In this document: positions 1 to 10,398 of the stretch, one piece after another
Layout: each line of letters begins with the position of its first letter
Numbering within the stretch: the stretch's first letter is position 1
From: an uncultured Candidatus Altimarinota bacterium
GTDB taxonomy: Bacteria > Patescibacteriota > Gracilibacteria > BD1-5 > JAGOOR01
Assembly (NCBI GenBank): GCA_937924685.1
Contig: CALEVN010000028.1
Span: 1 to 25,115, forward strand
Direction of reading: 5' to 3'
Length of the DNA: 25,115 nt
The notes under the pieces: model-generated
The model's input: the letters and a program-made list of their open reading frames with translations, nothing else
Told to the model about the DNA's origin: nothing
Databases searched by the model: none
Position numbers and translations under genes: made by a program

Positions 1-33
1 AAATAAGTTTTTTATTAAATTAATTATTTTTTT

Positions 34-1083
34 GTGGTACATAATAAAAAATTTAAACGAGAACAAGTTTTTATCTTCATGTCTTGTGATATTGGTTTCT
101 ATGAAAACTTTTTAGTTTCAATTAATTCTGTGAAGTTTTATTCAACGTACCCTATTTTCTTATTTTTAGGTGTTAAAGATAAAAAGACAGAGATGTTTTA
201 TGTAGAAAAATTAAAAAATTTAACAAATGATAATTTTTCCTTTCAAATAATTGTTTTTGGAAATATTTCATGGGAGAAAATTTATAATAAATGACCCAAT
301 ACGCACCCGATAGAATCTTGTTACAGACTTATGTTAGGAAATATTTTGCCTAAATTTGTGGAGAGGATTTTATACTTAGATTCAGATATTATAGTGCAGA
401 GAGATATTTCGGATTTATATTTTCAAAATTTGAAAACTCTTATTGGTGGCGTTAAAGATTTTTATGGTATTCGCTATTGCCAATGTCATTTTCAAAATTT
501 TTGAATCAATTTAAAAAAATATATTAATTCATGAGTTTTACTAATTAATTTATCTCTTTGGCGTGATTTGAAAATAGATTCTAAAATTGTTCAATCACTC
601 CGCAGGAATTTGAATATGCTAAAATTTGTTGATCAGGACATTATTAATTTGGTATTACAAGACCAAATCACATATTTAGATCCTCAGTGGAATCATACTC
701 TACTTTATTGATATGAAAATCCACTTATCTCTAATAAAGTTTCAATTTATCATCTTCTTGGCCCACGTAAATGATGATCCATCTTCTATCCTAACTATAA
801 AATTCGGAAGTTATTTTATTTTTTTATGGGCATTAAAAGATCACCATTTCAGATATTTTTTGATAAATTTTTTTGCTACTTCTTTGCAGGTCCATTACGA
901 TTTTTTATGTTTTTTAAAAGCAATATGTTATATAAATTTCAAAAAAATTATTTTTGGGATTATTTTAATATAATTTTTTTACTTCATCCGTTTGTACTTT
1001 ATGAATTTTTTCAAGAAATATATACAAGATATTCTAGAACTTCTTTAAGGTGAGTCTTAATTCGAATTAAAGAATTTTTATAA
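34..1083 (+). CDS. Glycosyltransferase family 8 protein
   Basis: A 349-residue protein when UGA is read as Gly; under the standard code it stops after 86 residues. It has the GT8 landmarks in order: an N-terminal strand with SCDIGFYENFLVSINS (about residues 17-32), the metal/nucleotide-sugar DxD motif LYLDSDIIV (D116, D118), NSGVLLINLSLWR with the Gly from UGA at 532-534, DQDIINLVL, and a QWNH segment. GT8 enzymes transfer Gal or Glc from UDP-sugars onto LPS or other surface glycans; the exact sugar cannot be read. The C-terminal 100 residues are very Phe/Tyr/Lys rich and may lie on the membrane. GTG at 34 follows an in-frame TAA at 16; ATG at 79 is an alternative but would cut into the first strand. 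The stop directly abuts the next gene, so the two are probably co-transcribed. Confidence 0.87.
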
Positions 1084-1881
1084 ATGAATACAAATCCACT
1101 AGTTTCTGTAATCATTCCTACTTATAATAGATCTAAAACCATATGTAGGGCCCTTTATTCTGTTTTAAGGCAGGATTATAAGGGGGCTATTGAATTAATT
1201 ATCGTTGATGATTGTTCAGATGATGATACTCAAAAACTTCTGGAAAATTATGATTTTTGAGATTTTTCTAAGACTATAATTATTAATTCAGAAAAAAAAT
1301 GACCAGGCGAGTCTCGTAATCAGGGAATCAAGATCGCCAAATGATATTATATAGCTCTTCTAGATAGTGATGATGAATGGATATTGAATAATAAGATTAC
1401 TTTACAGGTTGATTTTTTAAAAAATAATCCAAGTTACTGATTTGTATGAACACGCTGGAACGTGGTGGGGGGCGGCGTAGATAAAAATGATTTTGTTTTT
1501 ACTACAGACGAGGATTTCAGAAAAATTGCTTTAAAAAATTATCCTGTCCATACTTCCAGTTGGATGTTCCAAAAAAATATATTTGATAAAATAGGTGGTT
1601 TTTGGTCTTACTATAATGAAGATTATGAATTTATTTTAAGAACCTGAATTGTTACAAAGTGTTACTGTTTGCCCATTACAACAGAGAATTATTACACTTC
1701 TGTTAATGGAGACTATCAGTCTAAAATTTTTTTATCTTGGTTGACGAGCCTCTATGTTATTTGGATTTATCGGAAAAAATATCCATTTTTTGTAAAATCG
1801 TTTTTATCTCGAATTTCTAGATGAATTCGTAAAATGGGTCTTTATCTGAGAATTTTATCCAAACGACTATTTTTCTTTTAA
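1084..1881 (+). CDS. Glycosyltransferase family 2 (GT-A fold)
   Basis: A 265-residue protein, again whole only with UGA as Gly. It starts VSVIIPTYNRSKTICRAL, continues with ELIIVDDCSDDDTQ (nucleotide binding), then GPGESRNQGI (first Gly from UGA), then the catalytic-metal motif ALLDSDDEW (D94, D96). The later segment GGFWSYYNEDYEFILRTG matches the usual GT2 G-G-F...ED-ELxLR acceptor/base region. It is a cytoplasmic sugar transferase for a surface polysaccharide, with no predicted membrane segment and an Arg/Phe-rich C-terminus that could touch the membrane. The ATG follows the GT8 stop with no gap. Its last 15 bases overlap the end of the convergent GT25 gene. Donor sugar unknown. Confidence 0.88.
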
Positions 1882-2610
1882 AAATTCATGCTTTATTTTT
1901 AATAGATTAGCTAAATTTCATAGATAATTGAGCAGAAATCCTATTTTATACTTAAATATAAAAAATCTTATCGTATACCATATTTTAGTATTTCTTACTT
2001 TCTTTTTTATATCAGAAAATTCTTTTCTTTCAGATACTAAAAGCCGTGAAGTTACATAACACGGAAATTTTTTTTGATAAATGAATGCAAGCCAACTATC
2101 TATAGATCCGTACCCATCTCTTATTATTTCATTTTCTGTGATGTTTTTATCATTTTCAGGGAAATTTTTTATTAGGTTTAAATAGGATTTTTCATTGTAG
2201 ATAACTCAATAGGTACACATAAAGTGATTTACTGAATATATATATTTGTTAACTTTTTTTATTTTTCCATTCCTACCTATTAGTCATCCTAGATACAAAA
2301 TATGCCAATCATCGGGTAAGTTTTTAATGGCACATTCTAAATCTTTTTTAAATGTTTGAGGGTTATTTATATGGACGTCATCTTCAAAAATAATTACAAA
2401 ACCAAGCTTTTTTTTCAGTGCTTGTTTTAGTATTTTTATATGAGATAAAGTACATCAAAAATAGCTAACTTTGTGTTTTACTCATTTAATAAATGACACT
2501 TTTATTTTTGCTTTTTTAAATTCCTTTTCACACTTTCTTTTTTTATCTAATCTGTCAGATAGATTGATACAAAATTTTCAATTTTTAATATTATTTTTTA
2601 TGAATTGCAT
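1867..2610 (-). CDS. Glycosyltransferase family 25 protein
   Basis: A 247-residue protein. The start FCINLSDRLDKKRK is the classic GT25 opening (x-INLxxRxDR), followed by GCTLSHIKILKQAL and the metal site VIIFEDDVHI (E76, D77, D78), then WHILYLGG (UGA-coded Gly). GT25 enzymes transfer galactose or glucose in lipo-oligosaccharide and capsule assembly. It is the last gene of the sat-cysC-sulfotransferase operon, and its ATG lies 20 bases inside the end of the sulfotransferase gene, which argues for translational coupling. It may build the glycan that is sulfated, but that is inference from position. No membrane segment is evident; the C-terminus is basic. Confidence 0.85.
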
Positions 2611-3304
2611 AATCATAAAGTTCAAAATCTGATTTATAGATTTTTTTAATTTTTTCTAATAAGGTATTTGAAATTTTTATTGGATTTTTGTTTTTTGTAT
2701 GAGAATCGTTTAAGTGTTTCAGGGCAGGTAATTTATATTTAGTTCTTATCGGTTCAAAATCTTTTGACAAGTTATCTAAATTTAGTATTAAGACATTTTT
2801 TTGTGGATTTTTTACTTGTATTCTTGAAAACATTGGCTTGAAATGAGGCTCCATTAACCATACAGGTATTTTTAAAATTTTTGTGAGAAAATCTTCTAAG
2901 CTTGTCGGATTTTTTAAATATCAAAATAGATAGTCATCAAATATTCATTTTCAAGTTAATTTTAATTCACTAGATGGTCAATATTTTTGTTGATAACATG
3001 ATATGAGTCTTTCTAAAGGATCTCGAACAACTGTAAAAATTGTGTATTCATTGCTAAGATAATTTTTAGTGATCTTTTTTATTTTTTTAAATCATTGTCA
3101 GTGTATTTTCATAATATCATTTGTTTGTTTTTCTTTAGGTAGAAGAACTTTTAAACATTCTAATATTGAAGATGATCAACACTTTTCTATTTGTATATAT
3201 ATTAATTTTTGTTTCTCAAAAAATATATATTGAGGAGTGTAGCCATCTCAATATAGAAATAAATTAATTAGTATTTTTAAATATTTTTTTGTTTTTCTAA
3301 GCAT
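2591..3304 (-). CDS. Sulfotransferase (carbohydrate sulfotransferase-like)
   Basis: A 237-residue protein with both PAPS-binding elements of sulfotransferases: the 5'-phosphosulfate loop IYIQIEKCGSSSIL (K41, G43, S44), whose Gly is UGA at 3176-3178, and the 3'-phosphate motif FTVVRDPLERLISCYQQKY (R94, S102). The spacing and wording fit the Sulfotransfer_2 type that sulfates sugars. It would move sulfate from PAPS to a hydroxyl of a glycan, probably on the cytoplasmic side since no signal or membrane segment is clear. The gene sits 4 bases after cysC, and its end overlaps the GT25 start, so donor synthesis and use lie in one operon. The acceptor is unknown. ATG at 3304 follows an in-frame TAA at 3323-3325. 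Confidence 0.85.
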
Positions 3305-3308
3305 AGAT

Positions 3309-3833
3309 TTATAGGTAGTTTTTTAGATGATCTAGAATATTTTTTACTTTATCATCAATATTATCTCATTTTAGATTTATTTCTGCATCTGTGGGAATCT
3401 CATAAGGATCAGAAATTCCTGTAAACTCTTTAATTATTCATGCGCGAGCTTTTATATACATACCCTTAGAGTCTCTGGATTCACAAATTGCAAGAGGAGT
3501 ATCTACAAAAACCTCAATATAATTGGTTACAGTTCTTTTTATTTTTTGTCTATCCTCTTCATAAGGACTTACAAAAGAAGCTATTACTCATACTCAATTC
3601 TCTGATAAAAGCTTAGCCACATATGTTACTCGTTCTAAATTTTTACTTCTATCTTCTCTGGAGAATCATAAATCGCTGCATAGATTCCTTCTTACTTCAT
3701 CACCATCCAGTCGCTGAATGTTTGTATATCATATTTCTCTTAATTTATTTGCGACAGCATCTGCCATAGTTGTTTTACCAGCACAAGGAAGACCAGTAAA
3801 CCACAGAACAAATCATTTTTTTGGTACTTTCAT
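3309..3833 (-). CDS. cysC: Adenylyl-sulfate kinase (APS kinase)
   Basis: A 174-residue protein, a normal length for single-domain CysC. It catalyses ATP + APS -> ADP + PAPS in the cytoplasm. Visible motifs are the Walker A WFTGLPCAGKTT (K20), LDGDEVRRNLCSDLGFSR with the conserved DGD and NLG-like APS-binding loop, the SPYEEDR segment of the mobile lid, and FVDTPLAICESRDSKGMYIKAR with the GLYxKAR-type box (here GMYIKAR), ending in GISDPYEIP. At least six Gly codons are UGA. Only 3 bases separate it from sat upstream and 4 from the sulfotransferase downstream. No reductive cysH or cysI is seen, so PAPS here more likely feeds sulfation than cysteine synthesis. Confidence 0.94.
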
Positions 3834-3836
3834 AAA

Positions 3837-4985
3837 TTAATTAATAAATATATCTTTTTCGTTTATAAGATAGTCGGTAATTTCTGATCTTATGAACTCT
3901 TCAGGCGGCCTTATTCATTCTTGTAGCATAGATCTAAACTTTGTTCAAGAAATAAATATTCTTTCAGCAGTAGGCGAAGGGGATGTTTTATCCGTTACTA
4001 CTCATTTTACTTGAGGACAGTATGCTGCATTTTCATACCGCAATATTGTGATTTTTAGATCTCCAGGAGACAAAGTATCAAATATTTTTTGAGCATCATA
4101 AGTTCAATAGTAATTTCCAACTCACGCATGGTCTCTACCAACAATAAAGTGTGAGCATCAAAAATTTTGCCTAATTATAGCATGCATTATTGCTTCTTTT
4201 GGTCATGCATAACGCATTACCCATGGTAAGCAAGAAATAATAACTCTTTCAGGATTGTAATATTTTTTAGCTAGTATTTTATATGATCATAATATAACAT
4301 GGTTTTGAAAATCTCATGATTTTTTCTCGCCAACAACTGGATGTATAAGAAGAGCATCTACATTTTCGAGTCAGCATTTTTGAATATATTCATGACCTCG
4401 ATGAGGGACATTTCTGGTTTGAAAAGCCACCACTGATTTAAATCATTTTTTCTCAAACACACCTCTTAATTCACCAGGTGTCATGATATCTTTATTTTCC
4501 ACGTCATCAAAAACTATTTTCCAGCTATCATTAACTTCTAATTCTCACCCAATTAAATATCCTCACATTTTCATTGTTTTCATAACGCCCGGATGGTTTG
4601 CATCATTTGTTCCAAAAATACTTTTACAATAATTTTCTTTATCAAAAGGATATATTTCTGAGTTTTTAATAGTCCCTACATGAACTCATTGTTTGTTTGT
4701 TAATTCAATTGCGTTGTCTATATCTAATTTTATTTTTTCTTTCTGCTGCTCATTAATGTCTAATAATATTGGTATGCTCCATAACATGCCGTTTTTTAAT
4801 CTCATGTCGGTTAAAATTGAATCAAAATCTCACTTTCAACAGAATCATAATAAAGGTGAGTAGCTTCAGTTAGAAATATTATAAGTTTCTATTTCTTGAT
4901 TTTCATTTATTTTTATTTTATTTATACTTTTTTGAAGTACTTTTTTAGAACAATCTTTTAGACTGCCTCAATGGGGTTCTATCAT
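3837..4985 (-). CDS. sat: Sulfate adenylyltransferase (ATP sulfurylase)
   Basis: A 382-residue protein, close to the usual 380-400 of the monofunctional Sat family. It makes APS and pyrophosphate from sulfate and ATP. The ATP-binding loop AFQTRNVPHRGHEYIQ (about residues 187-202) matches QxRNPxHRGHE, and VGRDHAGVGNYYG (about 282-294) and FISGTKFR (about 344-351) are the other family blocks. Many glycines are UGA, which is why no long reading frame exists under the standard code. It is the first gene of a four-gene operon with cysC, a sulfotransferase and GT25. The ATG at 4985 begins IEPHWGSL, the usual Sat N-terminus (hGG-like). No sulfate transporter is visible in the window. Confidence 0.94.
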
Positions 4986-4993
4986 ATTGTATG

Positions 4994-5020
4994 ATAATAT
5001 AATTAATACTATTTAATCAA
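4994..5020 (-). promoter_or_regulatory. Possible promoter for the sat operon
   Basis: In the 86-base gap between sat and the divergent DUF1919 gene, the minus strand has TTGATT (5015-5020) and TATTAT (4994-4999) separated by 15 bases. The spacing is short and the region is very AT-rich, so chance matches are likely. If real, transcription would begin within a few bases of the sat ATG. Confidence 0.25.
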
Positions 5021-5071
5021 GTAAGATGTAATACTTTCTTGAAATATTTCATATATAAGTAAAGTGAAAAT

Positions 5072-5731
5072 ATGGAAATTCCTAGAAGTTTTAAGAAAAA
5101 AATTCTAAATTTAATAAAATTATTCAATAACATTCTTTTATTCTATATAAAAAAAAATAGAAGGAAGTATTTGATTAATACGGATTTTTCTATAGTTGCG
5201 CCCAATTGTTGGTGATGATTTATTTATAAATATTTTGGCCTTAAGTATAATACCCCATTTGTTGGACTTTTTCTTTATTTGGAAGATTATATCCTGTTGT
5301 TGGAAAACTTTGAATATTTTATGCGAGACTCTGTTCTTTCTTTTATCCCCCCTGAACAATCTAAATATTTTTTACATATAAAGTCTTCTAAATATTTTCC
5401 ATACCCTATTGGCTTATTGGACGGTCGTATAGAAATACATTTTCTTCATTATTTGAGTCAGGAAGAAGCAAAAATTAAATGGAATACTCGTACTAAACGT
5501 CTTAACTTTGACAATTTACTTGTAAAGTTATCAGAAACCCATGATTGTACTTTAGATATTAAGAAAAGATTCAATCTCTTACCCTTTAAAAATAAAATTT
5601 GTCTATATCATAGTGATTATAATTACACCAATTGCATTCTGCTAAAAAGTGAGAATTGTATGGATTGGAAAGATGAATGGAAATTTTCAAAATCTCAAAA
5701 CCTTGTTGCCATTTTAAACGGCTTAAAATAA
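5072..5731 (+). CDS. DUF1919 family protein (exopolysaccharide-type)
   Basis: A 219-residue protein. NCWGGFIYKYFGLKYNTPF (about residues 45-63, the GG from two consecutive UGA codons at 5213-5218), then GLFLYLEDYI, YPIGLLDGRIEIHFLHY, the segment with EEAKIKWNTRTKRLNFDNL, and a late Tyr/Asn-rich part are the pattern I associate with DUF1919, a family annotated in exopolysaccharide clusters and probably catalytic on sugars. The biochemical role is not established. The ATG at 5072 gives a basic amphipathic lead-in with no signal peptide. It is followed after one base by the membrane-protein gene and is divergent from sat, all within the glycan locus. Confidence 0.75.
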
Positions 5732-5732
5732 T

Positions 5733-7358
5733 ATGTTTTTAAAAACAAAATCATCAATTAGATATTTTATTATTTTTCTTTCTTTTTGCTGATCGCTTAT
5801 CTATTTCAGAGATTATATTTTAGCAATAGATCGATGATTTTCTAATTATGTATTGAGCTGTGGTGATTTTGGTCAGTATTCAGATGAGGCAGATACTTTC
5901 TTTAAGCAGAAATATCTTATTTCTTTTTTAGTTCCTGCCAAAGAGCCGGGATATTTTTTGGTAGTTTTAATCGTTGGTAAAATTTTAAGCTTAGGACCTA
6001 AAATATCAATGATATTTGTTGATTTTGTTTCTCATTTTTTATCACTGTTGTTTATTGGCCTTTTAGTAAGCAAGTTGGTTAAAAATAAATTATGGAGTTT
6101 AATTGCTGTTATAATAGCGATATTTACATATCAGTTTTCTTATGTATTTATTCAGCTAATTTCCAGACAGCTTATTAGCACCACTTTTTTGTTGGCTGCT
6201 TCTTACTTCTATTTTTTCCCTAAGCGCTTCTGAATTGTTATTTTGTTGTCTTTATTCCTAGGTATGGCAATTAGTAGCCATAGATTTTGAGGTATTATTT
6301 ATTTACTTGCATTGATTTTCTGAATATTTTATAATTTTATTATTTCTAGACCAAAAGCGGCTTTCGATTACGTGAGAATACTTTTTATATCTTTGTTATT
6401 TGCTTGACCATTTGTTTATTTTTTGATAGTTTACCAGTTTGCATTAACTAGCATACAGACTGATCCTTTTATTAATGAGACATTCGCTAGTTTACAGCCA
6501 TTTATTTGATGATTTTCTTATTTGGCTAACTCGGGTAGTGTTCAATCTACACCAATTTTGCATTATTTTTTTTATCAGCCATTTTATCTAATATTGTTCG
6601 TTGCATCTTCTATAAATATTTTTAAAGATGTTTTTAAAAAAAACACATTATTTATAAATATTTTTATTGTACTCTTGATATTTTCTGTTTTAAAAATTAC
6701 TTTTTCTATAAGAAGTTTGGTTTCCTTTGAAATTTTTTTGATACCTTTATTGCCCATTTCTTTTTCTTTCATAAAAAATAGATTACTCATGATATTTATG
6801 TTATTTTCTTTTTTCTTTCTTTGAATTTCATGAATTGATTGACGTGCACCAATTGCCATTAAGAAAGTTATACCTAAAGATTCCAGTATTTATTTTATAG
6901 AGAAGAACTTTAAACATGATAAAACTCTTTTTTTAAGCCCGATCCGTTGCGAATCAGATTTATTCACTCAACTTTCTTATTTTTCAAGTCTGAACTTGGG
7001 CAATGATAATTTGAATAACATTAAGACCCATCGATCATGAGAAATATTAGATTATAATATTGCACAAATTGTAGCGGAGAAAAATTATTATAGTCTAACT
7101 AGCTGAAAAGCTTTTTTACATGAAATTTTTAGAGGGAAAGAGGTTTACCTAACTTTTGGTCAAAATACCTCTGCCTTAACCCTTAATACACTTAAAAATC
7201 ATACTAATGAAATTTTTTCTATACCATTTTTAATACCTGTTTATGAAAATCCAAATGCAAAATTTTTCAAATATATTTTTAAGCTTGATGCTTCTAAGAT
7301 GTCTTATTTTGACAATGGTTATTACTTAAGAGATCTTCTAAGGATTAGATCGAGGTAA
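5733..7358 (+). CDS. Polytopic membrane protein, GT-C glycosyltransferase-like
   Basis: A 541-residue protein assembled from several standard-code fragments; UGA codons occur within and between predicted helices. The N-terminal hydrophobic segment is followed by an acidic extracytoplasmic-type loop (CGDFGQYSDEADTFF), then about eight to ten hydrophobic segments to about residue 375, and then a soluble C-terminal domain of about 165 residues. This layout (first loop with acidic residues, many helices, soluble tail) resembles lipid-linked sugar transferases of the GT39/GT-C type, but I see no diagnostic motif, so an O-antigen polymerase-like role is also possible. It lies one base after the DUF1919 gene and ends 3 bases before the convergent GT25 stop. 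Confidence 0.7.
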
Positions 7359-7361
7359 TAT

Positions 7362-8168
7362 TTATTTTTTTGAAAAGATTGCTTGATGAATTTTTTTTGG
7401 GAAATCGTGATATATTTTATACAGCCAATTGAACATATTTGTATTTCTATTGCTTATTACCCAAGTTTTTAGAAATGCCTTTCTTATAATTTTAATTATC
7501 CTGTTCCTGATAAGACTTTTTAATTTTAGCTGGATAAAATTTTCCATTATAAAAGGATCGAGATTCATTTTTTTATTTTCTATGCTACTAAAATATATAT
7601 CTTGCTTAGCAATTACATTTATTGGCATATAGGCTTCATAAACTTGCTGTCCAAATAATGATAAAAAAACATCTATTGCGCCATATTTTTTAATCGTATT
7701 TATACTTTGTATTTTGAGAAAAACTTCAAAAAATGATTTATTATAAGCAATAGCATGAGTACTTCGTCATCAATAAACCCTATATAAATTACCATTTTTT
7801 TCTAAACAAGGTAAGTCTTTCCATAGAAAAGTGCATCATAGGTAAAAAATCGACCATTTTTTATTTTTTAACTCGTTAATTGCTTCTTGTAAATAAATAA
7901 TATTTTCATCAATTATTTTAATATCATCTTCAAAAACAAGGATATTTTTGTATTTATTTCTTTTTGCAATTCTTACAATTTCCTTGTGTGATTCTAAACA
8001 TCATATGTGTCAATTTTTTTCATTTTTTATAGCATCAAAAAATATTACTTTTCATGAAAGTCATATTTTTTTGATTTCTTTTTTTGCTTTTTTTCTTCTG
8101 TCCTTTCTATCTTTAAGATTAATGCAATATATGGCATCAAAGTATTCCAATCAATTTAATAATTTCAT
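7362..8168 (-). CDS. Second glycosyltransferase family 25 protein
   Basis: A 268-residue protein, paralogous in type to the gene at 1867-2610 but clearly diverged. It has IYCINLKDRKDRRKKAKKEI near the N-terminus, GCLESHKEIVRIAK, the metal site ILVFEDDIKI (E80, D81, D82), FYLGCTFLWKD and YWGRSTHAIAYNKS, all GT25 hallmarks. Several glycines (including the ones in YLG and WGR) are UGA. The C-terminal 90 residues are basic and poorly conserved-looking. It starts 20 bases after the stop of the unknown gene at 8189-9073 and is probably transcribed with it from the promoter at 9095-9123. Donor and acceptor unknown. Confidence 0.84.
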
Positions 8169-8188
8169 TCTTGAAGAATAATCATTAT

Positions 8189-9073
8189 TTATTGTTGAGC
8201 TACTCTTTTATCTGTGACAGAAGCATTAAAATCTGATACTGTAAGGGATGTGTTCAATGGTGTAACTGATCCAGTAAAGAGAACTTTTCTGCAATTTGGA
8301 GGTACGATCAGTGTATTCTCAACGTCGCTTAATAATGTGAGACCTCTTTTACCAGAACCTTTTTCTATGACATTACCGTCGGGTCCAATTGTTGCTCCAG
8401 CTGCATTGTAAGTATACACTACTATAGGATTTCAGGTAGAAACTATCTTAATTTGATAGCTACCAGGAGCTAACATTGCTTCAAATCCGGCACCACCCTC
8501 TCTATTAAGTTCTTTGCTTTTTTGATCATCAAATTCGATATGAATTCCTTTTGCTCCAACTTTTTTTATTTTTACTTTATCAGTTTTCCCTGGTAATATT
8601 CACCATTTTTTTGGATCTAGAAAAACAGAAGAAAGAGATTTGACCGAAGCTGATTGTAATTTCTCTAGCTTTTCTTCTTGCAATCTCTTTTCCTTATCTT
8701 CTTTAGATTCATTAATTGGTGGTTGACTAGTTGTTTTAACAACCGTTTTATCTTTTGCCATTTTTAACTTCGCTAATTCACCGCTTAGTACCTTTCTCTG
8801 TTCATCGGTAAAATTAGTGAGATTAGTTTTTCATATCTCGAGCAATTGTTCATAAGTCAGTTGCCCCTTACTGAGAGCATCCATTATTGCATCATATGTT
8901 TTTGGTAGATCTGCTCATTGTGCTAGAATGTTTGTACTCTTTAGTGCAACTAAAAATGTGAGTCATTTAGCAATGAACTCACCTCTAGTTATTCTTCCAG
9001 CTCCTTCTTTTGGAGCGAGAGGATTTATTATACCAGCAGACGCGAAAGGATCTTCAATATTAGGATTGCCCAT
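8189..9073 (-). CDS. Unknown 294-residue protein, multi-part
   Basis: I do not recognise a family. The chain begins MGNPNIEDPFASAG, then RITRGEFIAKGLTFLVAL (about residues 27-44), which faintly resembles an S-layer-homology motif or a degenerate Tat signal but is not convincing as either. Residues about 60-110 are helical, 110-150 are a Lys/Glu/Gln-rich linker, and the remainder is Gly/Val/Thr-rich and probably beta-sandwich. UGA supplies several glycines. It has the best promoter-like sequence in the window and ends 20 bases before GT25, so it may be an abundant envelope or structural protein, possibly the glycan acceptor. That role is speculation. Confidence 0.72.
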
Positions 9074-9094
9074 AAATTTTTAGGTTACGGGATA

Positions 9095-9123
9095 ATAGTA
9101 TGTTTATTTGTAAATTTTGTCAA
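9095..9123 (-). promoter_or_regulatory. Near-consensus sigma70-type promoter
   Basis: On the minus strand, TTGACA (9118-9123) and TACTAT (9095-9100) are separated by exactly 17 bases. Predicted transcription start is near 9088, giving a leader of about 15 bases to the ATG at 9073. This is the clearest promoter-like sequence in the window. Confidence 0.72.
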
Positions 9124-9210
9124 GAAAAAAGTGAAAAAAACTTTTGCATTAAAGTCACTGGTTGCTATATTCTCAATCCTTTTTGCAAAAATTTAATCAT
9201 GTATTTCTAT

Positions 9211-9242
9211 TTAAAAAGCCTGTATTTATACAGGCTTTTTAA
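9211..9242 (-). terminator. Intrinsic terminator after the metallophosphoesterase operon
   Basis: A perfect inverted repeat: AAAAAGCCTGTAT (9213-9225) pairs with ATACAGGCTTTTT (9228-9240) around a two-base centre, flanked by AT. It reads as a stem with a U-run in both directions and lies 13 bases past the stop of the gene ending at 9255. Confidence 0.8.
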
Positions 9243-9254
9243 TATTAATTGTCT

Positions 9255-10397
9255 TTACTTGAACTCCACATCCACACAGAGTATATCTGGTCGAGCATTT
9301 GTACGCACGGGTGGTCACCACGTGCCGACACCAGGCGAAACGAAGATATGCGTATGTCCTTTCTTTTTGTAGCCCACAGGGAGCTCAAAAAGGCGTTTTA
9401 CGATGAGATTGAGGGGCCAGAGCTGTCCATTATGGGTATGTCCTGAAAATTGTAGATCTACGCCATTTTTTTGAGCTTCAGAGAGTTTTTTTGGTTGGTG
9501 ATCGAGGAGAATGAGACATTTTTTCTCATCGATATCTTTTAAAATCTCTGAAAGAGTCTTTCTTTGTCGTCCAAATCGAGAAGAAGAGATGTCGTCTCTT
9601 CCTGCTATGATGAGCCCAGCAACTTCTATTACTTCGTCTTGTAGTATATGTATACCATGCTCTCTGAGATAGGCTCGCGCTCGTTCCATACCTCCTATGT
9701 ACTCGTGATTCCCTGTGATACCAAATACACCATAGAGAGATTCAAATTTCCGTATATAGCTCCCTAAATCTCGACGAATGACTGGATCGAGCTCGCCATC
9801 AACGATGTCTCCAGGAAGTAGGATGATATCGGGATGAAGTGCATTGATTTTTTTTACAATACGCTCGATATGACTGACGCCATTAGTTGGCCCCAGATGT
9901 ATGTCGCTCGCAACAACTAATCGAATATTCTTTTTGATGAGGTTTTTCTTTTTTAGAGAGAGTGTATAGTGCCTGATTTTTGGGTTTCTGGCATTGATAT
10001 AGCCTATAACAATAGTGATAATCGTTCACCAGACTGTTATCCACGTTGTATGATAGGCGAGAGATGCCATTCTTGGAGGATTGAGCCAGTGTGTCCAGGC
10101 ATTGATACCTCGAAAAATATCGTATGCCACGCTTACAAAAAAGAAATGTACCATGCCGACAAACCAGAGAGACCCAAATGTAATAAGTGTATCTGATACA
10201 ACAGAGCTTCTTCGTTGCTGGATGTATTCGCCTACTATATAGGCAAAAGAACAAATCAGAAAAACAGTCGTGTATATACTTGTACGTATGCCAAAAACCC
10301 CCACCATTCTATAGCCATGTATGAATATATACCCATTGATAGCACTATAGAGGACGAGAAAAACGCTAAAAAAGAGAAAAAAATACGGATGACGCAT
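9255..10397 (-). CDS. Membrane-anchored metallophosphoesterase (calcineurin-like)
   Basis: A 380-residue protein. The first about 135 residues contain roughly four hydrophobic helices; the rest is a complete dimetal phosphoesterase: ASDIHLGP, LLPGDIVDG, ITGNHEYIGG, LLDHQP, FSGHTHNGQLWP and the family ending VSPGVGTWGPPVR, whose Gly is UGA at 9315-9317. This resembles the YkuE/YaeI group, some members of which hydrolyse lipid-linked phosphates such as UDP-diacylglucosamine; the substrate here is unknown. The catalytic domain follows the helices. I chose ATG at 10397 (MRHPYFFLFF) because it directly precedes the first helix and follows the upstream stop by one base; a longer frame upstream merely overlaps that gene. 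Confidence 0.87.
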
Positions 10398-10398
10398 G

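Noticed and set aside
8961..9000. Tat signal or S-layer-homology motif in the unknown 294-residue protein (RITRGEFIAKGLTF)
   Set aside because: There is RG rather than RR, no clear hydrophobic core with cleavage site, and a single weak SLH-like match; not enough to call.
1..9073. Many short broken frames suggesting pseudogenes or sequencing frameshifts in the glycan locus
   Set aside because: All breaks are UGA in the correct frame; reading UGA as Gly gives complete, motif-perfect proteins.
9100..9372. 90-codon plus-strand frame over the terminator
   Set aside because: It runs through the terminator hairpin and the antisense of the metallophosphoesterase end; no coding character.
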